From JABSOG01 sp041583135 (GTDB taxonomy: Bacteria; Pseudomonadota; Gammaproteobacteria; Enterobacterales; Alteromonadaceae): DNA of 28,814 nucleotides. The notes below the pieces were generated by a model. It made no database searches. It saw only the letters and a program-made list of their open reading frames with translations, and had not been told where the DNA came from. A program made the translations under genes and the position numbers. How positions within the stretch are numbered: the stretch's first letter is position 1; every line of letters starts with the position of its first letter. The DNA lies in the NCBI GenBank assembly GCA_041583135.1, contig JBFHGJ010000073.1, positions 1-28,814 on the forward strand, given 5' to 3'. Shown piece by piece: positions 15,715 to 24,265 of the stretch.

Positions 15715-18700
15715 ATGTATAACCGATTATTGCCAATACTGTTGATATTTGCAGCCATCATAACAACGAATTCAGTTGCTGCAGCGCCAATTTTTCAGCC
15801 CTCTACCCAATCTACCGCATATGGCAAGGCTCAGGGCCTTTCCCAAGAGACAGTCAAAAGTATCGTTCAAGATGACCAAGGGTTTATATGGTTGGCGACA
15901 TTGGACGGTCTCAACCGATTCGATGGCGTCGAGTTTAAGGTGTATAGAAGATTAAACTCTGACGAAAGCTCACTGAGTAATAATCAAGTTAACGTGCTCT
16001 TCAGCGACAAAACAGGACGGCTATGGGTAGGTACGGCTGATGGCTTAAATCGTTACCAACCTGAATATGATCGCTTCGAGCGTATTCACTACCAGCAGAA
16101 CACTAAGACAAGCTTCGAACACCAGCATATAACAGCAATAGCAGAGGATGCCAACGGTCTACTTTGGCTTGCAACATTGGGTGGCTTGATGATGTATGAC
16201 CCCCAAAACGGCTGTGTCGAGTTGTTTACTCATGATGACAGTGATCGTGATTCCTTAGGTACAAATAGACTCCGTGCGGTATTTGTAGACAGTCACAATC
16301 GCATATGGGTTGGTACAGACGGCGCTGGGCTTGATTTATTTGATAGGCGAAGTGGTAAGTTTGTGCATTTTGCAAAGGCGCCCATACAGGCAAGCTTGTC
16401 GGCGCCTAAGAGTTTAGACAGTCACAATTCACCTCAGCCAACGATATTGGACAGTCAACTACTGCTTAGCAGCAACCGAGTCACAGCAATAGATGAAGAT
16501 GATAGCGGTAACATCTGGGTCGGCACCATGGATGGTCTTAATAGGATCTCGAGAGATCTAAGTAAAATCGAGCGGTATGTAGCAAGAGCTGACGCAAATA
16601 GCGCTGTCAGCAATGTTATCGTTTCTCTGGCTATTGGTCAGAGCAATAACTTGTATGTTGGCTCTATTGACGGATTAAGCTTATATGATCCCATATCCCA
16701 GCAGTTTCTAGAGATCTCTCATCAGCCATCGGTAGAAGGTATTAGAGGCAATAGTATTTGGTCTTTGTATTTTGATCCACAAGGTGCGCTTTGGCTAGGG
16801 ACTAGCCAAGGACTAAAGAAAATTTGGTCTGCAAAGCAAGCAATACAGTGGCTTAAACACACAGATGAAGATAAAACCGGCTTGAGTCGCTCTGATATCA
16901 CAAGCCTTTTATTAGACAGTCACAATAGGCTTTGGGTTGGCACCAAAGGTGGAGGGCTTAATCGCACAAATGAGTTGCGCCACGAGTTTATACACTATGG
17001 AAATCAGTCAACTAATGAGAACCGCCTTTCAGAAGATAACATTACGGCATTGTTTTTAGACAGTCACAATAATGTTTGGATTGGAACAGAAAAGGGTCTT
17101 TATCGCCATGACGATTCTTCTGACGGACTCATCGGGATGGAATTAGGCAAAGTCCTAGATGGGACTCAACAACATATCACTGCTCTTTGTGAAGGGGGCG
17201 ACGGCAGTTTATACGTCGCGGTCAAAGACATCGGCCTTGTGATTTTGTCAATAGCAGACAGTCAGGTTCTTAAGGTGGTGAAGAACATCATTAACCCTGA
17301 TAACGGCTCAAAAGCTCGTCATATTAATGCGTTATTATGTCGTGATGGTAAAGTGTGGTTGGGTACTGAAGCCGCTGGTCTATTATTAATTGACTTAAAA
17401 AATGGTCAAACGAATGTTGCCCTTGCTTCAAAAAGACCGATTTTGACTATTGCACAGGATGATGATGAGAATATTTATGTCGGTACGCAAGGTGGAGGCT
17501 TGATCCAGTTGTTTGCGAATACAGAGGCTCGCAATATTTATACTTCGAACAATGGGCTTAGCGACAATATGATACAAGGGATCATTTTTGATAGTGATGG
17601 TTCAACTTGGCTCAGTCATGAACAATCGATATCTCGGATCACCATTTCAGACGGAAAAATTACATCAAACATTACTTTAGAGAGCTTTGACCGCAATAAG
17701 TTCAGCCCCAATGCTGTAGTTAATGATTCAGGAAATATGCTTTATTTTGGTGGTTACACTGGCATTAGTTTGATTAAACCTGATGACTTTGCTCAAACTA
17801 TGGCGTCAATGAATGTTGTTTTCACCGAGTTGCTAATTTATAACCAACCTGTCGATACCCGTATGAAGGAAACTCGTTCTGCAAAGCCCTTTGTCTTGGA
17901 TAAGAGTTTAGACTTCCTACCTTCTTTAACGTTAACGGAAAATGAAAATTTCTTTACCATAAAGTTTGCAGCAACTAAGGTGCTTGAACCGGCCAATATT
18001 ACTTTTGCCTACAGACTAAAAGGGTGGGATAAAGGTTGGATCCAGGCGGGGGTCCACGAGCGCAGAGTGACCTATACCAATATACCTCCCGGAGATTACA
18101 CGCTTGAGTTAAAGGCGATGTCTCATGGTTACTTTTGGACTCATCATATTAAACGGTTGCCTATCACAATAAAGCCGCCATTTTGGCTGTCATGGTGGGC
18201 CTATGGACTATATGCATGTATTCTTATTGCTTTGCTGGTTTTGGTTTTTTACGTCAGAGTTGAACATTTAAGGGCTGAAAGAGAGTCCGTTATAAATCGA
18301 CAACTCAAGCAGGTCGATGTGCTAAAAGATGAGTTTCTCGCCAATATCTCTCACGAATTGAAAACCCCTCTAAACGGAATTATTGGCTTAGCCGAATCTC
18401 TGCTTGACGGCGCATCAGGCACGTTGCCAAATAAAGCAATGAATGAATTGGCAATGATAATTTCAAGCTCAAAGAGATTATCAAATTTAGTAAACGATAT
18501 ATTGGATTTCTCTAAACTCAATAATGACAGTATAGAACTAAACAGAAAAGCCATTGATGTTATGGCTTTGAGTCACGTAGTGGCTGCACTATGTCAGCCT
18601 TTGGTCGGTAGTAAAGAACTGAAGATATATAATCGTATTCCACAAGGGTTACCCGCTGTGTTTGCCGATGAAGAACGGATTGGTCAGGTACTGCATAACC

Positions 18701-20868
18701 TTATTTCAAATGCGATAAAGTTTACAGATAAAGGTCATATCAACATCTGGGCGGAGCAAGTAGACAGTCACATTGTGATCCGAGTTGAGGATACTGGGAT
18801 CGGCATTGAAGCGGGTAATCTCGATTCTATTTTTATGTCTTTTGAACAAGGCCACAAGGGGATTGCAAGGCCCTATGGTGGCAGTGGACTAGGTTTAGCG
18901 GTGAGCAGGCAACTAGTTGAATTACATGAAGGGAGGCTGCATGTTTTGTCAAAGCCGGGTGTTGGAACGACTTTTAGTCTCTCCTTGCCTATTTCTCAGA
19001 ATGCTTTACCTACTTGTCCAATTACAGCTTCAAACACTGATCAGCAACCGTTAAACCTGAGCAATCAGACAGTCACAAAACTTGAAGTTGACAGGGTTGA
19101 AACGCAAACAGGCTGCTCTTTTAAGATCTTGGTGGTGGACGACGAACCGATTAACCGGCAGGTCTTACACAATCATTTGTCGGCTGAAAACTACCAAGTC
19201 GTTGAAGCTACCGGAGGACAGCAAGCCATTGATATTATCAATGCGCAACAACAAAAAAAGCCATTTGACCTTATATTACTCGATATCATGATGCCAAGAG
19301 TTTCTGGTATTGAAGTCTGTCAGAAAATCAGAAAAATCTATTCTATCAATGACTTGCCGATAATATTTTTAACCGCAAGATCTCAAACCTCAGATCTTGT
19401 ACAAAGTTTTGAAGTTGGGGCGAACGATTACTTAAGTAAACCAGTTGCCAAACACGAATTGCTTTCACGGGTAAAGACACACCTTAAGTTATTGGATATC
19501 AATCGAAACCTTGAAGCAAAAGTCGAGCAGAGAACACAAGCACTAAAAAAATCAAACCAGCAAAATAACGCGATTAATGAGATCTGTACACAAATAAGTA
19601 CAACGCTGGATTTGGAAAAACTCAAAGAGACTGCTTATAGCCATCTTAAAGAATTGATGGATGTCTACACATTCTGTATTGGAATCTATAATGCCGATAA
19701 ACAACAGGTAGAGTTTAATTTTGTGATCGAGGGCGGAGAGTATTTGGAGCCATTTCAAGTTAGTATGGCGCAAAGCAATAGACCGGCAGTTTGGTGTGTC
19801 AAAAATCGTCAACCACTGGTCATCAACGACTATATGCGAGATCATGGTAAATACTTCGGTGATGAAGAAGTGCCAATGAAACCAATGAAAGGGATCAAAG
19901 TTCAATCATTGGTGTACTGGCCACTGGTCGTATCTGACAGTGTTATTGGGGTTTTAAGTGTACAGAGTCATGAAAAACATGCCTACAACCAACAACACTT
20001 GGACATGATTAGCACGTTGGCGAGTACCGCTGCAATCGCTGTTGATAATGCGAATGCGTATTTTGAAATAGAACAGAAAAACAAGGCTTTAATAAACACT
20101 CAAGAACAGCTGATACAACAAGAGAAAATGGCGTCTTTAGGTACTTTAACCGCCGGTGTCGCACATGAGATAAATAATCCGACTAACTTTGTACACGTGA
20201 GCGCACAAAATTTGGAGGTTGATCTCGCTCGAGTTGAATTGTTTTTCATCGAGCTCGCAGGGGAAGACGCTGATAAAGCTATTTTAGACACTTTTGCGCA
20301 GCAGTTTAGGCCATTACATGAGCACTTAAGTACCATTCAAGATGGTACAGAGCGCATCAAGAATATCGTTAAGGATCTTCGCCTCTTTACGCAATTGGAT
20401 TCAGAGCAAAAGCAAACGCTGGATGTGGCGCAATGTATTGAATCGACATTACACCTAGTTAAAACAAAATATCTTGAAACTGTAAGCTTTAAGACATGCT
20501 ATGAAGGTGACGCCAAAATTGAAGGTTATCCGTCTCAGCTTAATCAGGTTTTTATGAACCTATTCGTCAATGCGTGTGATGCAATGCGAGATCGAAAAAA
20601 CCAAGATACTTTGGGTGAAATCACGGTTAAATGCAGGCGGTGTACAGAGCACTTGGAAGTTAGTATTGCCGATAATGGTTGTGGGATGGACGAGGTAACT
20701 AAGACAAAGTTGTTTGAGCCTTTCTTCACGACGAAAGCGGTTGGGCATGGTACCGGCCTTGGCCTTTCGATTTCATATGGCATTGTTCAAAAACACGGTG
20801 GCGAGCTGTCTGTCCATTCTCAGGTCGATGTTGGTACTGAATTCACACTTAAACTCCCGTTAGAATAA
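15715..20868 (+). CDS. Giant propeller hybrid histidine kinase, paralogue 3
   Basis: 1717 aa from the ATG at 15715, which begins a signal peptide (YNRLLPILLIFAAIITTNS). A GTG at 15673 overlapping the previous stop would give 14 extra charged residues and is less likely, although it would allow coupling. Same order as paralogue 2: propellers, Y_Y_Y, TM (about 826-850), HisKA-HATPase module 1 with intact His880 (NISHELKTPLNG) and GGSGLGL, REC with Asp1190 (LLDIMMP), coiled coil, GAF, HPK4-type HisKA with His1484 (GVAHEINNP), HATPase with GTGLGLSI. Both kinase modules and the receiver keep their key residues. One blade junction (about residues 222-255) carries a loose insert with SLDSHNSPQP. Six GACAGTCAC words and three 8-nt partial copies lie in the gene. 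The stop is followed at once by another word. Confidence 0.9.
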   Translation: MYNRLLPILLIFAAIITTNSVAAAPIFQPSTQSTAYGKAQGLSQETVKSIVQDDQGFIWLATLDGLNRFDGVEFKVYRRLNSDESSLSNNQVNVLFSDKTGRLWVGTADGLNRYQPEYDRFERIHYQQNTKTSFEHQHITAIAEDANGLLWLATLGGLMMYDPQNGCVELFTHDDSDRDSLGTNRLRAVFVDSHNRIWVGTDGAGLDLFDRRSGKFVHFAKAPIQASLSAPKSLDSHNSPQPTILDSQLLLSSNRVTAIDEDDSGNIWVGTMDGLNRISRDLSKIERYVARADANSAVSNVIVSLAIGQSNNLYVGSIDGLSLYDPISQQFLEISHQPSVEGIRGNSIWSLYFDPQGALWLGTSQGLKKIWSAKQAIQWLKHTDEDKTGLSRSDITSLLLDSHNRLWVGTKGGGLNRTNELRHEFIHYGNQSTNENRLSEDNITALFLDSHNNVWIGTEKGLYRHDDSSDGLIGMELGKVLDGTQQHITALCEGGDGSLYVAVKDIGLVILSIADSQVLKVVKNIINPDNGSKARHINALLCRDGKVWLGTEAAGLLLIDLKNGQTNVALASKRPILTIAQDDDENIYVGTQGGGLIQLFANTEARNIYTSNNGLSDNMIQGIIFDSDGSTWLSHEQSISRITISDGKITSNITLESFDRNKFSPNAVVNDSGNMLYFGGYTGISLIKPDDFAQTMASMNVVFTELLIYNQPVDTRMKETRSAKPFVLDKSLDFLPSLTLTENENFFTIKFAATKVLEPANITFAYRLKGWDKGWIQAGVHERRVTYTNIPPGDYTLELKAMSHGYFWTHHIKRLPITIKPPFWLSWWAYGLYACILIALLVLVFYVRVEHLRAERESVINRQLKQVDVLKDEFLANISHELKTPLNGIIGLAESLLDGASGTLPNKAMNELAMIISSSKRLSNLVNDILDFSKLNNDSIELNRKAIDVMALSHVVAALCQPLVGSKELKIYNRIPQGLPAVFADEERIGQVLHNLISNAIKFTDKGHINIWAEQVDSHIVIRVEDTGIGIEAGNLDSIFMSFEQGHKGIARPYGGSGLGLAVSRQLVELHEGRLHVLSKPGVGTTFSLSLPISQNALPTCPITASNTDQQPLNLSNQTVTKLEVDRVETQTGCSFKILVVDDEPINRQVLHNHLSAENYQVVEATGGQQAIDIINAQQQKKPFDLILLDIMMPRVSGIEVCQKIRKIYSINDLPIIFLTARSQTSDLVQSFEVGANDYLSKPVAKHELLSRVKTHLKLLDINRNLEAKVEQRTQALKKSNQQNNAINEICTQISTTLDLEKLKETAYSHLKELMDVYTFCIGIYNADKQQVEFNFVIEGGEYLEPFQVSMAQSNRPAVWCVKNRQPLVINDYMRDHGKYFGDEEVPMKPMKGIKVQSLVYWPLVVSDSVIGVLSVQSHEKHAYNQQHLDMISTLASTAAIAVDNANAYFEIEQKNKALINTQEQLIQQEKMASLGTLTAGVAHEINNPTNFVHVSAQNLEVDLARVELFFIELAGEDADKAILDTFAQQFRPLHEHLSTIQDGTERIKNIVKDLRLFTQLDSEQKQTLDVAQCIESTLHLVKTKYLETVSFKTCYEGDAKIEGYPSQLNQVFMNLFVNACDAMRDRKNQDTLGEITVKCRRCTEHLEVSIADNGCGMDEVTKTKLFEPFFTTKAVGHGTGLGLSISYGIVQKHGGELSVHSQVDVGTEFTLKLPLE

Positions 20869-20931
20869 GACAGTCACAATGGTCAGTTTTGCTCGGTTAC
20901 GAGATAGGGTTTAACAAAAATCTGACTGTCT
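20868..20931. repeat. Inverted pair of the GACAGTCA word upstream of the RAYT gene
   Basis: AGACAGTCA (20868-20876) and TGACTGTCT (20923-20931) form perfect 9-nt inverted arms with a 46-nt spacer. The left arm begins at the last base of the paralogue 3 stop codon; the right arm ends 76 nt before the RAYT start. The layout could be a terminator for the kinase cassette (no T tract) or a REPIN-like element of two inverted REP words next to its transposase. Confidence 0.6.
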
Positions 20932-20935
20932 GGTA

Positions 20936-20972
20936 GATCAAATTTGATCAAGTAATAAACTCAGGCTATGGT
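20936..20972 (+). promoter_or_regulatory. Palindrome and promoter-like element before the RAYT gene
   Basis: GATCAAATTTGATC (20936-20949) is a perfect 14-nt palindrome. It overlaps TTGATC (20944-20949), which with a 17-nt spacer and TATGGT (20967-20972) could form a weak sigma-70 promoter. A protein bound to the palindrome would cover the -35. Pattern match only. Confidence 0.35.
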
Positions 20973-21007
20973 TATTAAGAAGGATGAAATTTTCAAGGAG
21001 TTGAATT

Positions 21008-22036
21008 ATGGCCGTTGCACGCAAGCAAATAGTCAATCTTAATACCACCACCTATTACCACTGTACCACCCGCTGCGTAAGAGGCGAGTACCTTTGTGGA
21101 CAAGACCGTATCTCTGGCAAGAATTATCTGCATAGAAGGCAATTGATCATCGACAGAATCGCGTTTTTAGCACGTTACTTCTGCATCGATATTTGCGCAT
21201 ATGCAGTAATGGAAAATCACTACCACCTCGTTCTTAGAGTCAATCGCGATAAAGCAAAAAGGCTCAATATAAATCAGGTATATGATTTATATACATCTAT
21301 TTACAAAACCAGCAAGCCTCTTGCCCAGGCTTTTTTCGACAAAAATGCTTCAAAGCAACTAAAACGTATGGCAAAAGCCACCATTCTTAAATGGCGTGCG
21401 CGACTTTATGATATGGGCTGGTTTATGCGGAGTTTAAATGAATTCATTGCCAAACAGGCTAATGCCGAAGATGGTAAAAAAGGTCACTTTTGGGCGTCAC
21501 GTTACTATTCTCAAGCATTGTTAGATAGGTCTTCGTTACTGACTTGCATGGCATATGTGGACCTAAACCAGATTCGATCTGCGCAGTGTTCCAGTCTGGA
21601 TTCATGTTTGTTTTCTTCCATCAGGCAACGGTTAGCACAAACTCAGCAATCGCCAGAATCGTCAATGCACGAACATAGGTCGCTGCCTTGCTTATTGGGG
21701 TTTGAAAACACGGGATCAGACGGCATTGACTTCTCTTTACAAAGTTACGTGAATCTGGTTGAGGTGTCAGGGAAAGTTGTGCGAGAAGGCAAACGCGGGT
21801 ATTTGTTAGATGAACACCAAGGTCTGCTAAAGGAGTTACAACTGAATGAGGATTCTTGGACGCTGCTCATAAGCAAGTTTGAAGGCATGTTTCATCACTT
21901 TGCAGGGTTACCCAAGAAACTCAATGAACATGCCGGAGCATCAGGCAAACTGTTTCACAAAGGGGCTGCTCGGTTAAATAAAGTGATTGCTTCATCGCGA
22001 GCCCGCGACTATACTCGCTGCTCTACAATCAATTGA
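21008..22036 (+). mobile_element. RAYT-type Y1/HUH transposase (REP-associated tyrosine transposase family)
   Basis: 342 aa, ATG preceded by AAGGAG at a good distance. The N-terminal ~220 residues match the Y1_Tnp/IS200-like fold: YYHCTTRCVRGEYLCG near the start, the HUH metal site as HYH in AVMENHYHLVLRV, then WASRYYSQALLD and AYVDLNQIRS, a region with several candidate nucleophile tyrosines. The C-terminal ~110 residues are a basic extension that I cannot assign. No IS ends or target duplications are visible. RAYTs are usually single-copy domesticated genes that act on REP palindromes rather than moving themselves. An inverted pair of the GACAGTCAC word lies just upstream. The ORF appears intact and ends only a few nucleotides before the cobalamin riboswitch. 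This long form resembles RAYT groups common in marine gammaproteobacteria. Confidence 0.85.
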
Positions 22037-22040
22037 TGCA

Positions 22041-22190
22041 AAATATTTGCTTTGGGAATGTGGTGTAAATCCACAACTGTACCCGCAACTGTAATCAGCG
22101 CTGTATTCATACACCACTGATAGCGTATTAAAGCTATTGGGAAGGTTGGATAATGGGCTATCGCTGTAAGTCAGGATACCAATCAGTTGA
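22041..22190 (+). promoter_or_regulatory. Cobalamin (adenosylcobalamin-type) riboswitch
   Basis: Conserved blocks appear in the right order: GGGAATGTGGTGTAAATCCAC (22054 onward), CCCGCAACTGTAATC (22082-22096), ACCACTG (22113-22119), GGGAAGG (22139-22145) and the B12 box GTAAGTCAGGATACC (about 22166-22180). The RNA folds around B12 and normally shuts off expression of transport and synthesis genes when B12 is plentiful. All six downstream genes on this strand concern B12, which confirms the call. Confidence 0.93.
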
Positions 22191-22361
22191 ATTTATCCGA
22201 ATTTCTAATTGTTATGTGCGGTGTACACAAGCAGTAGCCTCATTAAGTGGATCTTCCACTTGATTATCGTTGCCTGTGTGGATCCTTGTGATACGGATTG
22301 GCAAACGTCCTTCATTGACTTTTAGCTAAGCTGCACAGTTTTTATAGAGAGTTTTAACTCA
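22191..22361 (+). other. Leader region after the riboswitch (expression platform)
   Basis: This 171-nt untranslated stretch holds a 7-bp hairpin (AAGTGGA 22245-22251, TCCACTT 22255-22261) and a second, imperfect one in which CGTTGCC (22268-22274) can pair with GGCAAACG (about 22300-22307). Neither is followed by a T tract, so control at translation of the GTG-started ATPase gene is more likely than transcription termination. I see no ORF here. Confidence 0.45.
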
Positions 22362-23132
22362 GTGCGACAGCTAATAGAGGTCAACAATCTGTCTTTGACG
22401 TTAGGTCATAAAAAAGTATTGGATAACATTTCATTCGGTGTTTATGAAGGCGATTTTATTGGACTGATTGGGCCTAATGGTGCCGGTAAAACAAGTTTGG
22501 TGAAGTGCCTCGCAAGGTTGCATTGTGATTATCACGGTAGCGTAACTCTTAAGGGCAAGTGCATATCGGACTACTCTAGACGAGATTATGCACGGCAGGT
22601 TTCTTATGTTTCTCAACTATCATCTCCACCTTTCTTACTGTCGGTTTACGACGTAATTAAAATGGGATTGGTTCCCCATAAATCTTTTTTTAGTTCTGAC
22701 TCAAATAAGGACAGACAGAAGATGGATGCGGCACTGGATAAGGTTGGGTTATTACATTTCAAATATAAGACATTTGGATGCCTGTCTGGTGGAGAGCAAC
22801 AACGTGTATTGATAGCGATTGCACTTGTACAAGGCGCCGAGATCATATTATTAGATGAACCTACAAATCATCTAGATGTTTTTTACCAGCATCAGATTTT
22901 GCAATTACTGCAAAGAATCAACGTGACTGTCTTGATCTCGATTCACGAGTTGAATTTGGCCAGCAGATACTGCAAAAACCTACTACTTCTTCATGATGGA
23001 AAATTAAAGGCGACAGGAGCCCCTGAGAAGCTGTTAAAACCAGAGATGCTGGGTGAAGTATTTGGTTTAACTTGTATTCGTGAAATTGACCCAAGAAACA
23101 ACGCTGTGCGTGTCAGTTTTTATATGGAATGA
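22362..23132 (+). CDS. btuD: Vitamin B12 ABC transporter ATP-binding protein (BtuD/FecE-type)
   Basis: 256 aa from a GTG at 22362. Walker A GPNGAGKT (37-44), signature LSGGEQQRV, Walker B IILLDEPTNHLD and the switch His in SIHELNLA are all present, so the ATPase should be active. It belongs to the iron-siderophore/haem/B12 group of importers that work with FecCD permeases. Substrate assignment rests on the upstream riboswitch and on the downstream permease, BtuF and BtuB homologues. The stop overlaps the permease start (ATGAATATG region, 4 nt). A reverse GACAGTCAC word (22923-22931) encodes NVTVLI, just before the switch region. Confidence 0.88.
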   Translation: MRQLIEVNNLSLTLGHKKVLDNISFGVYEGDFIGLIGPNGAGKTSLVKCLARLHCDYHGSVTLKGKCISDYSRRDYARQVSYVSQLSSPPFLLSVYDVIKMGLVPHKSFFSSDSNKDRQKMDAALDKVGLLHFKYKTFGCLSGGEQQRVLIAIALVQGAEIILLDEPTNHLDVFYQHQILQLLQRINVTVLISIHELNLASRYCKNLLLLHDGKLKATGAPEKLLKPEMLGEVFGLTCIREIDPRNNAVRVSFYME

Positions 23133-24127
23133 ATATGGCTCAAAAGACGTTAGTAAAAACAACGCTATTGTTATTCATCACTTTATTGAGTATTGCGTTA
23201 AGCATGACATTTGGCTCAGCGAGCCTTGATATATCAGACGTCGTTTATTGTTTAGTGGGGGAGTGCGCATCTCAAATGCAGCAAATTGTTGTTTGGCAGG
23301 TTCGCGTTCCCAGAATCCTCGTAGGATTTGTCGCTGGTGGTGGGTTGGCAATGGCGGGCGCCATATTACAGAATTCAACCCGAAACCCGTTAGCAGACCC
23401 TTATCTATTTGGAATTGTATCTGGTGCAGCCTTAGGGGTCACGATAGCCACCCATGTTTTTACGAATAATGTGACTGTCTCATTACCTATCTCAGCATTT
23501 CTGGGGGCGCTATTTTCTATTGTCATTGTCGTAGGAATATCAAAAGTTTTGAGGCAAATGGAGCAGTTGCTTCTCGCCGGTGTGGCTGTCTCATTTATGC
23601 TAAGCGCTCTTGCGCAGTTGATTTTGTTTCTTGGCGAGCCATTTGCGACTAACAGAGTCATGTTTTGGCTAATGGGCTCATTGGCCAGAGTTGAGTTGGA
23701 ACATTTTTACATCATAGCGTCTGTTATTTTATTTGGGGCGTTCATCGTCTTAGCATTATCAAGACAAATTGACGCGCTGCTGTTATCAGATGAAAGTGCA
23801 AAAACTTTAGGGGTTGATGTAGATAAACTCAGACTACTGATGATGGCTATATGTGCGGCACTTACTGCTACGATAGTCGCCTACTGTGGTGGCATCGGCT
23901 TTGTCGGCCTCATGCTCCCCCACATCGTCAGGCATTGGCTTGGTGTGACAACCGTTCCATTAATTATTGGTTCATTTTTTATCGGCGGTTGCTTCTTGGT
24001 TTGGGTTGACGTCATGGCTCGAAGCCTCTTTACCAATCAAGAAATTCCAATTGGGATCATCACCTCTGCCTTGGGCAGTCTATTTTTTCTATTTGTCATT
24101 TATCAATCCAGGCGTATAGAGCTTTGA
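23129..24127 (+). CDS. btuC: Vitamin B12 ABC transporter permease (BtuC, FecCD family)
   Basis: 332 aa, about nine to ten TM segments, typical length. Family marks include RVPRILVGFVAGGGLAMAGAILQ near the N terminus, NPLADPYLFGIVSGAALG, and the cytoplasmic ATPase-coupling loop around IGFVGLMLPHIVRHWLG. It forms the inner-membrane channel with the ATPase it overlaps by 4 nt. An internal ATG two codons on is an equally good start. A reverse GACAGTCAC word (23471-23479) encodes NVTVSL in a loop between hydrophobic stretches. B12 specificity comes from context; haem and siderophore permeases share the fold. Confidence 0.88.
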   Translation: MNMAQKTLVKTTLLLFITLLSIALSMTFGSASLDISDVVYCLVGECASQMQQIVVWQVRVPRILVGFVAGGGLAMAGAILQNSTRNPLADPYLFGIVSGAALGVTIATHVFTNNVTVSLPISAFLGALFSIVIVVGISKVLRQMEQLLLAGVAVSFMLSALAQLILFLGEPFATNRVMFWLMGSLARVELEHFYIIASVILFGAFIVLALSRQIDALLLSDESAKTLGVDVDKLRLLMMAICAALTATIVAYCGGIGFVGLMLPHIVRHWLGVTTVPLIIGSFFIGGCFLVWVDVMARSLFTNQEIPIGIITSALGSLFFLFVIYQSRRIEL

Positions 24128-24182
24128 ATATATGAACGCTTAAGTTGATGGATTGTTGAGCTATATAGGGGAACCAATAGAA

Positions 24183-24191
24183 GACAGTCAC
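24183..24191 (+). repeat. Intergenic GACAGTCAC copy between btuC and cobQ
   Basis: A single word in the 138-nt gap, with no inverted partner nearby. The gap otherwise shows no terminator, no clear promoter and only a weak ribosome-binding site for cobQ. Confidence 0.6.
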
Positions 24192-24265
24192 AGTGTTTCT
24201 CATTATTAAACTCAGTCATCAAAATACAGGCTTTAACAAAAATATGGTCAATCAAAGACGTTCTA

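Noticed and set aside
11142..17067. Regularly spaced repeats 144 nt apart (11142/11286 and 16915/17059) that could suggest a CRISPR-like or satellite array
   Set aside because: The spacing is one 48-residue propeller blade; the intervening DNA encodes continuous homologous protein and there are no spacers.
21008..22036. Complete IS200/IS605-type insertion sequence around the Y1 transposase
   Set aside because: No subterminal IS hairpins, no orfB, and the protein length and motifs fit RAYT rather than the ~150-aa IS200 TnpA.
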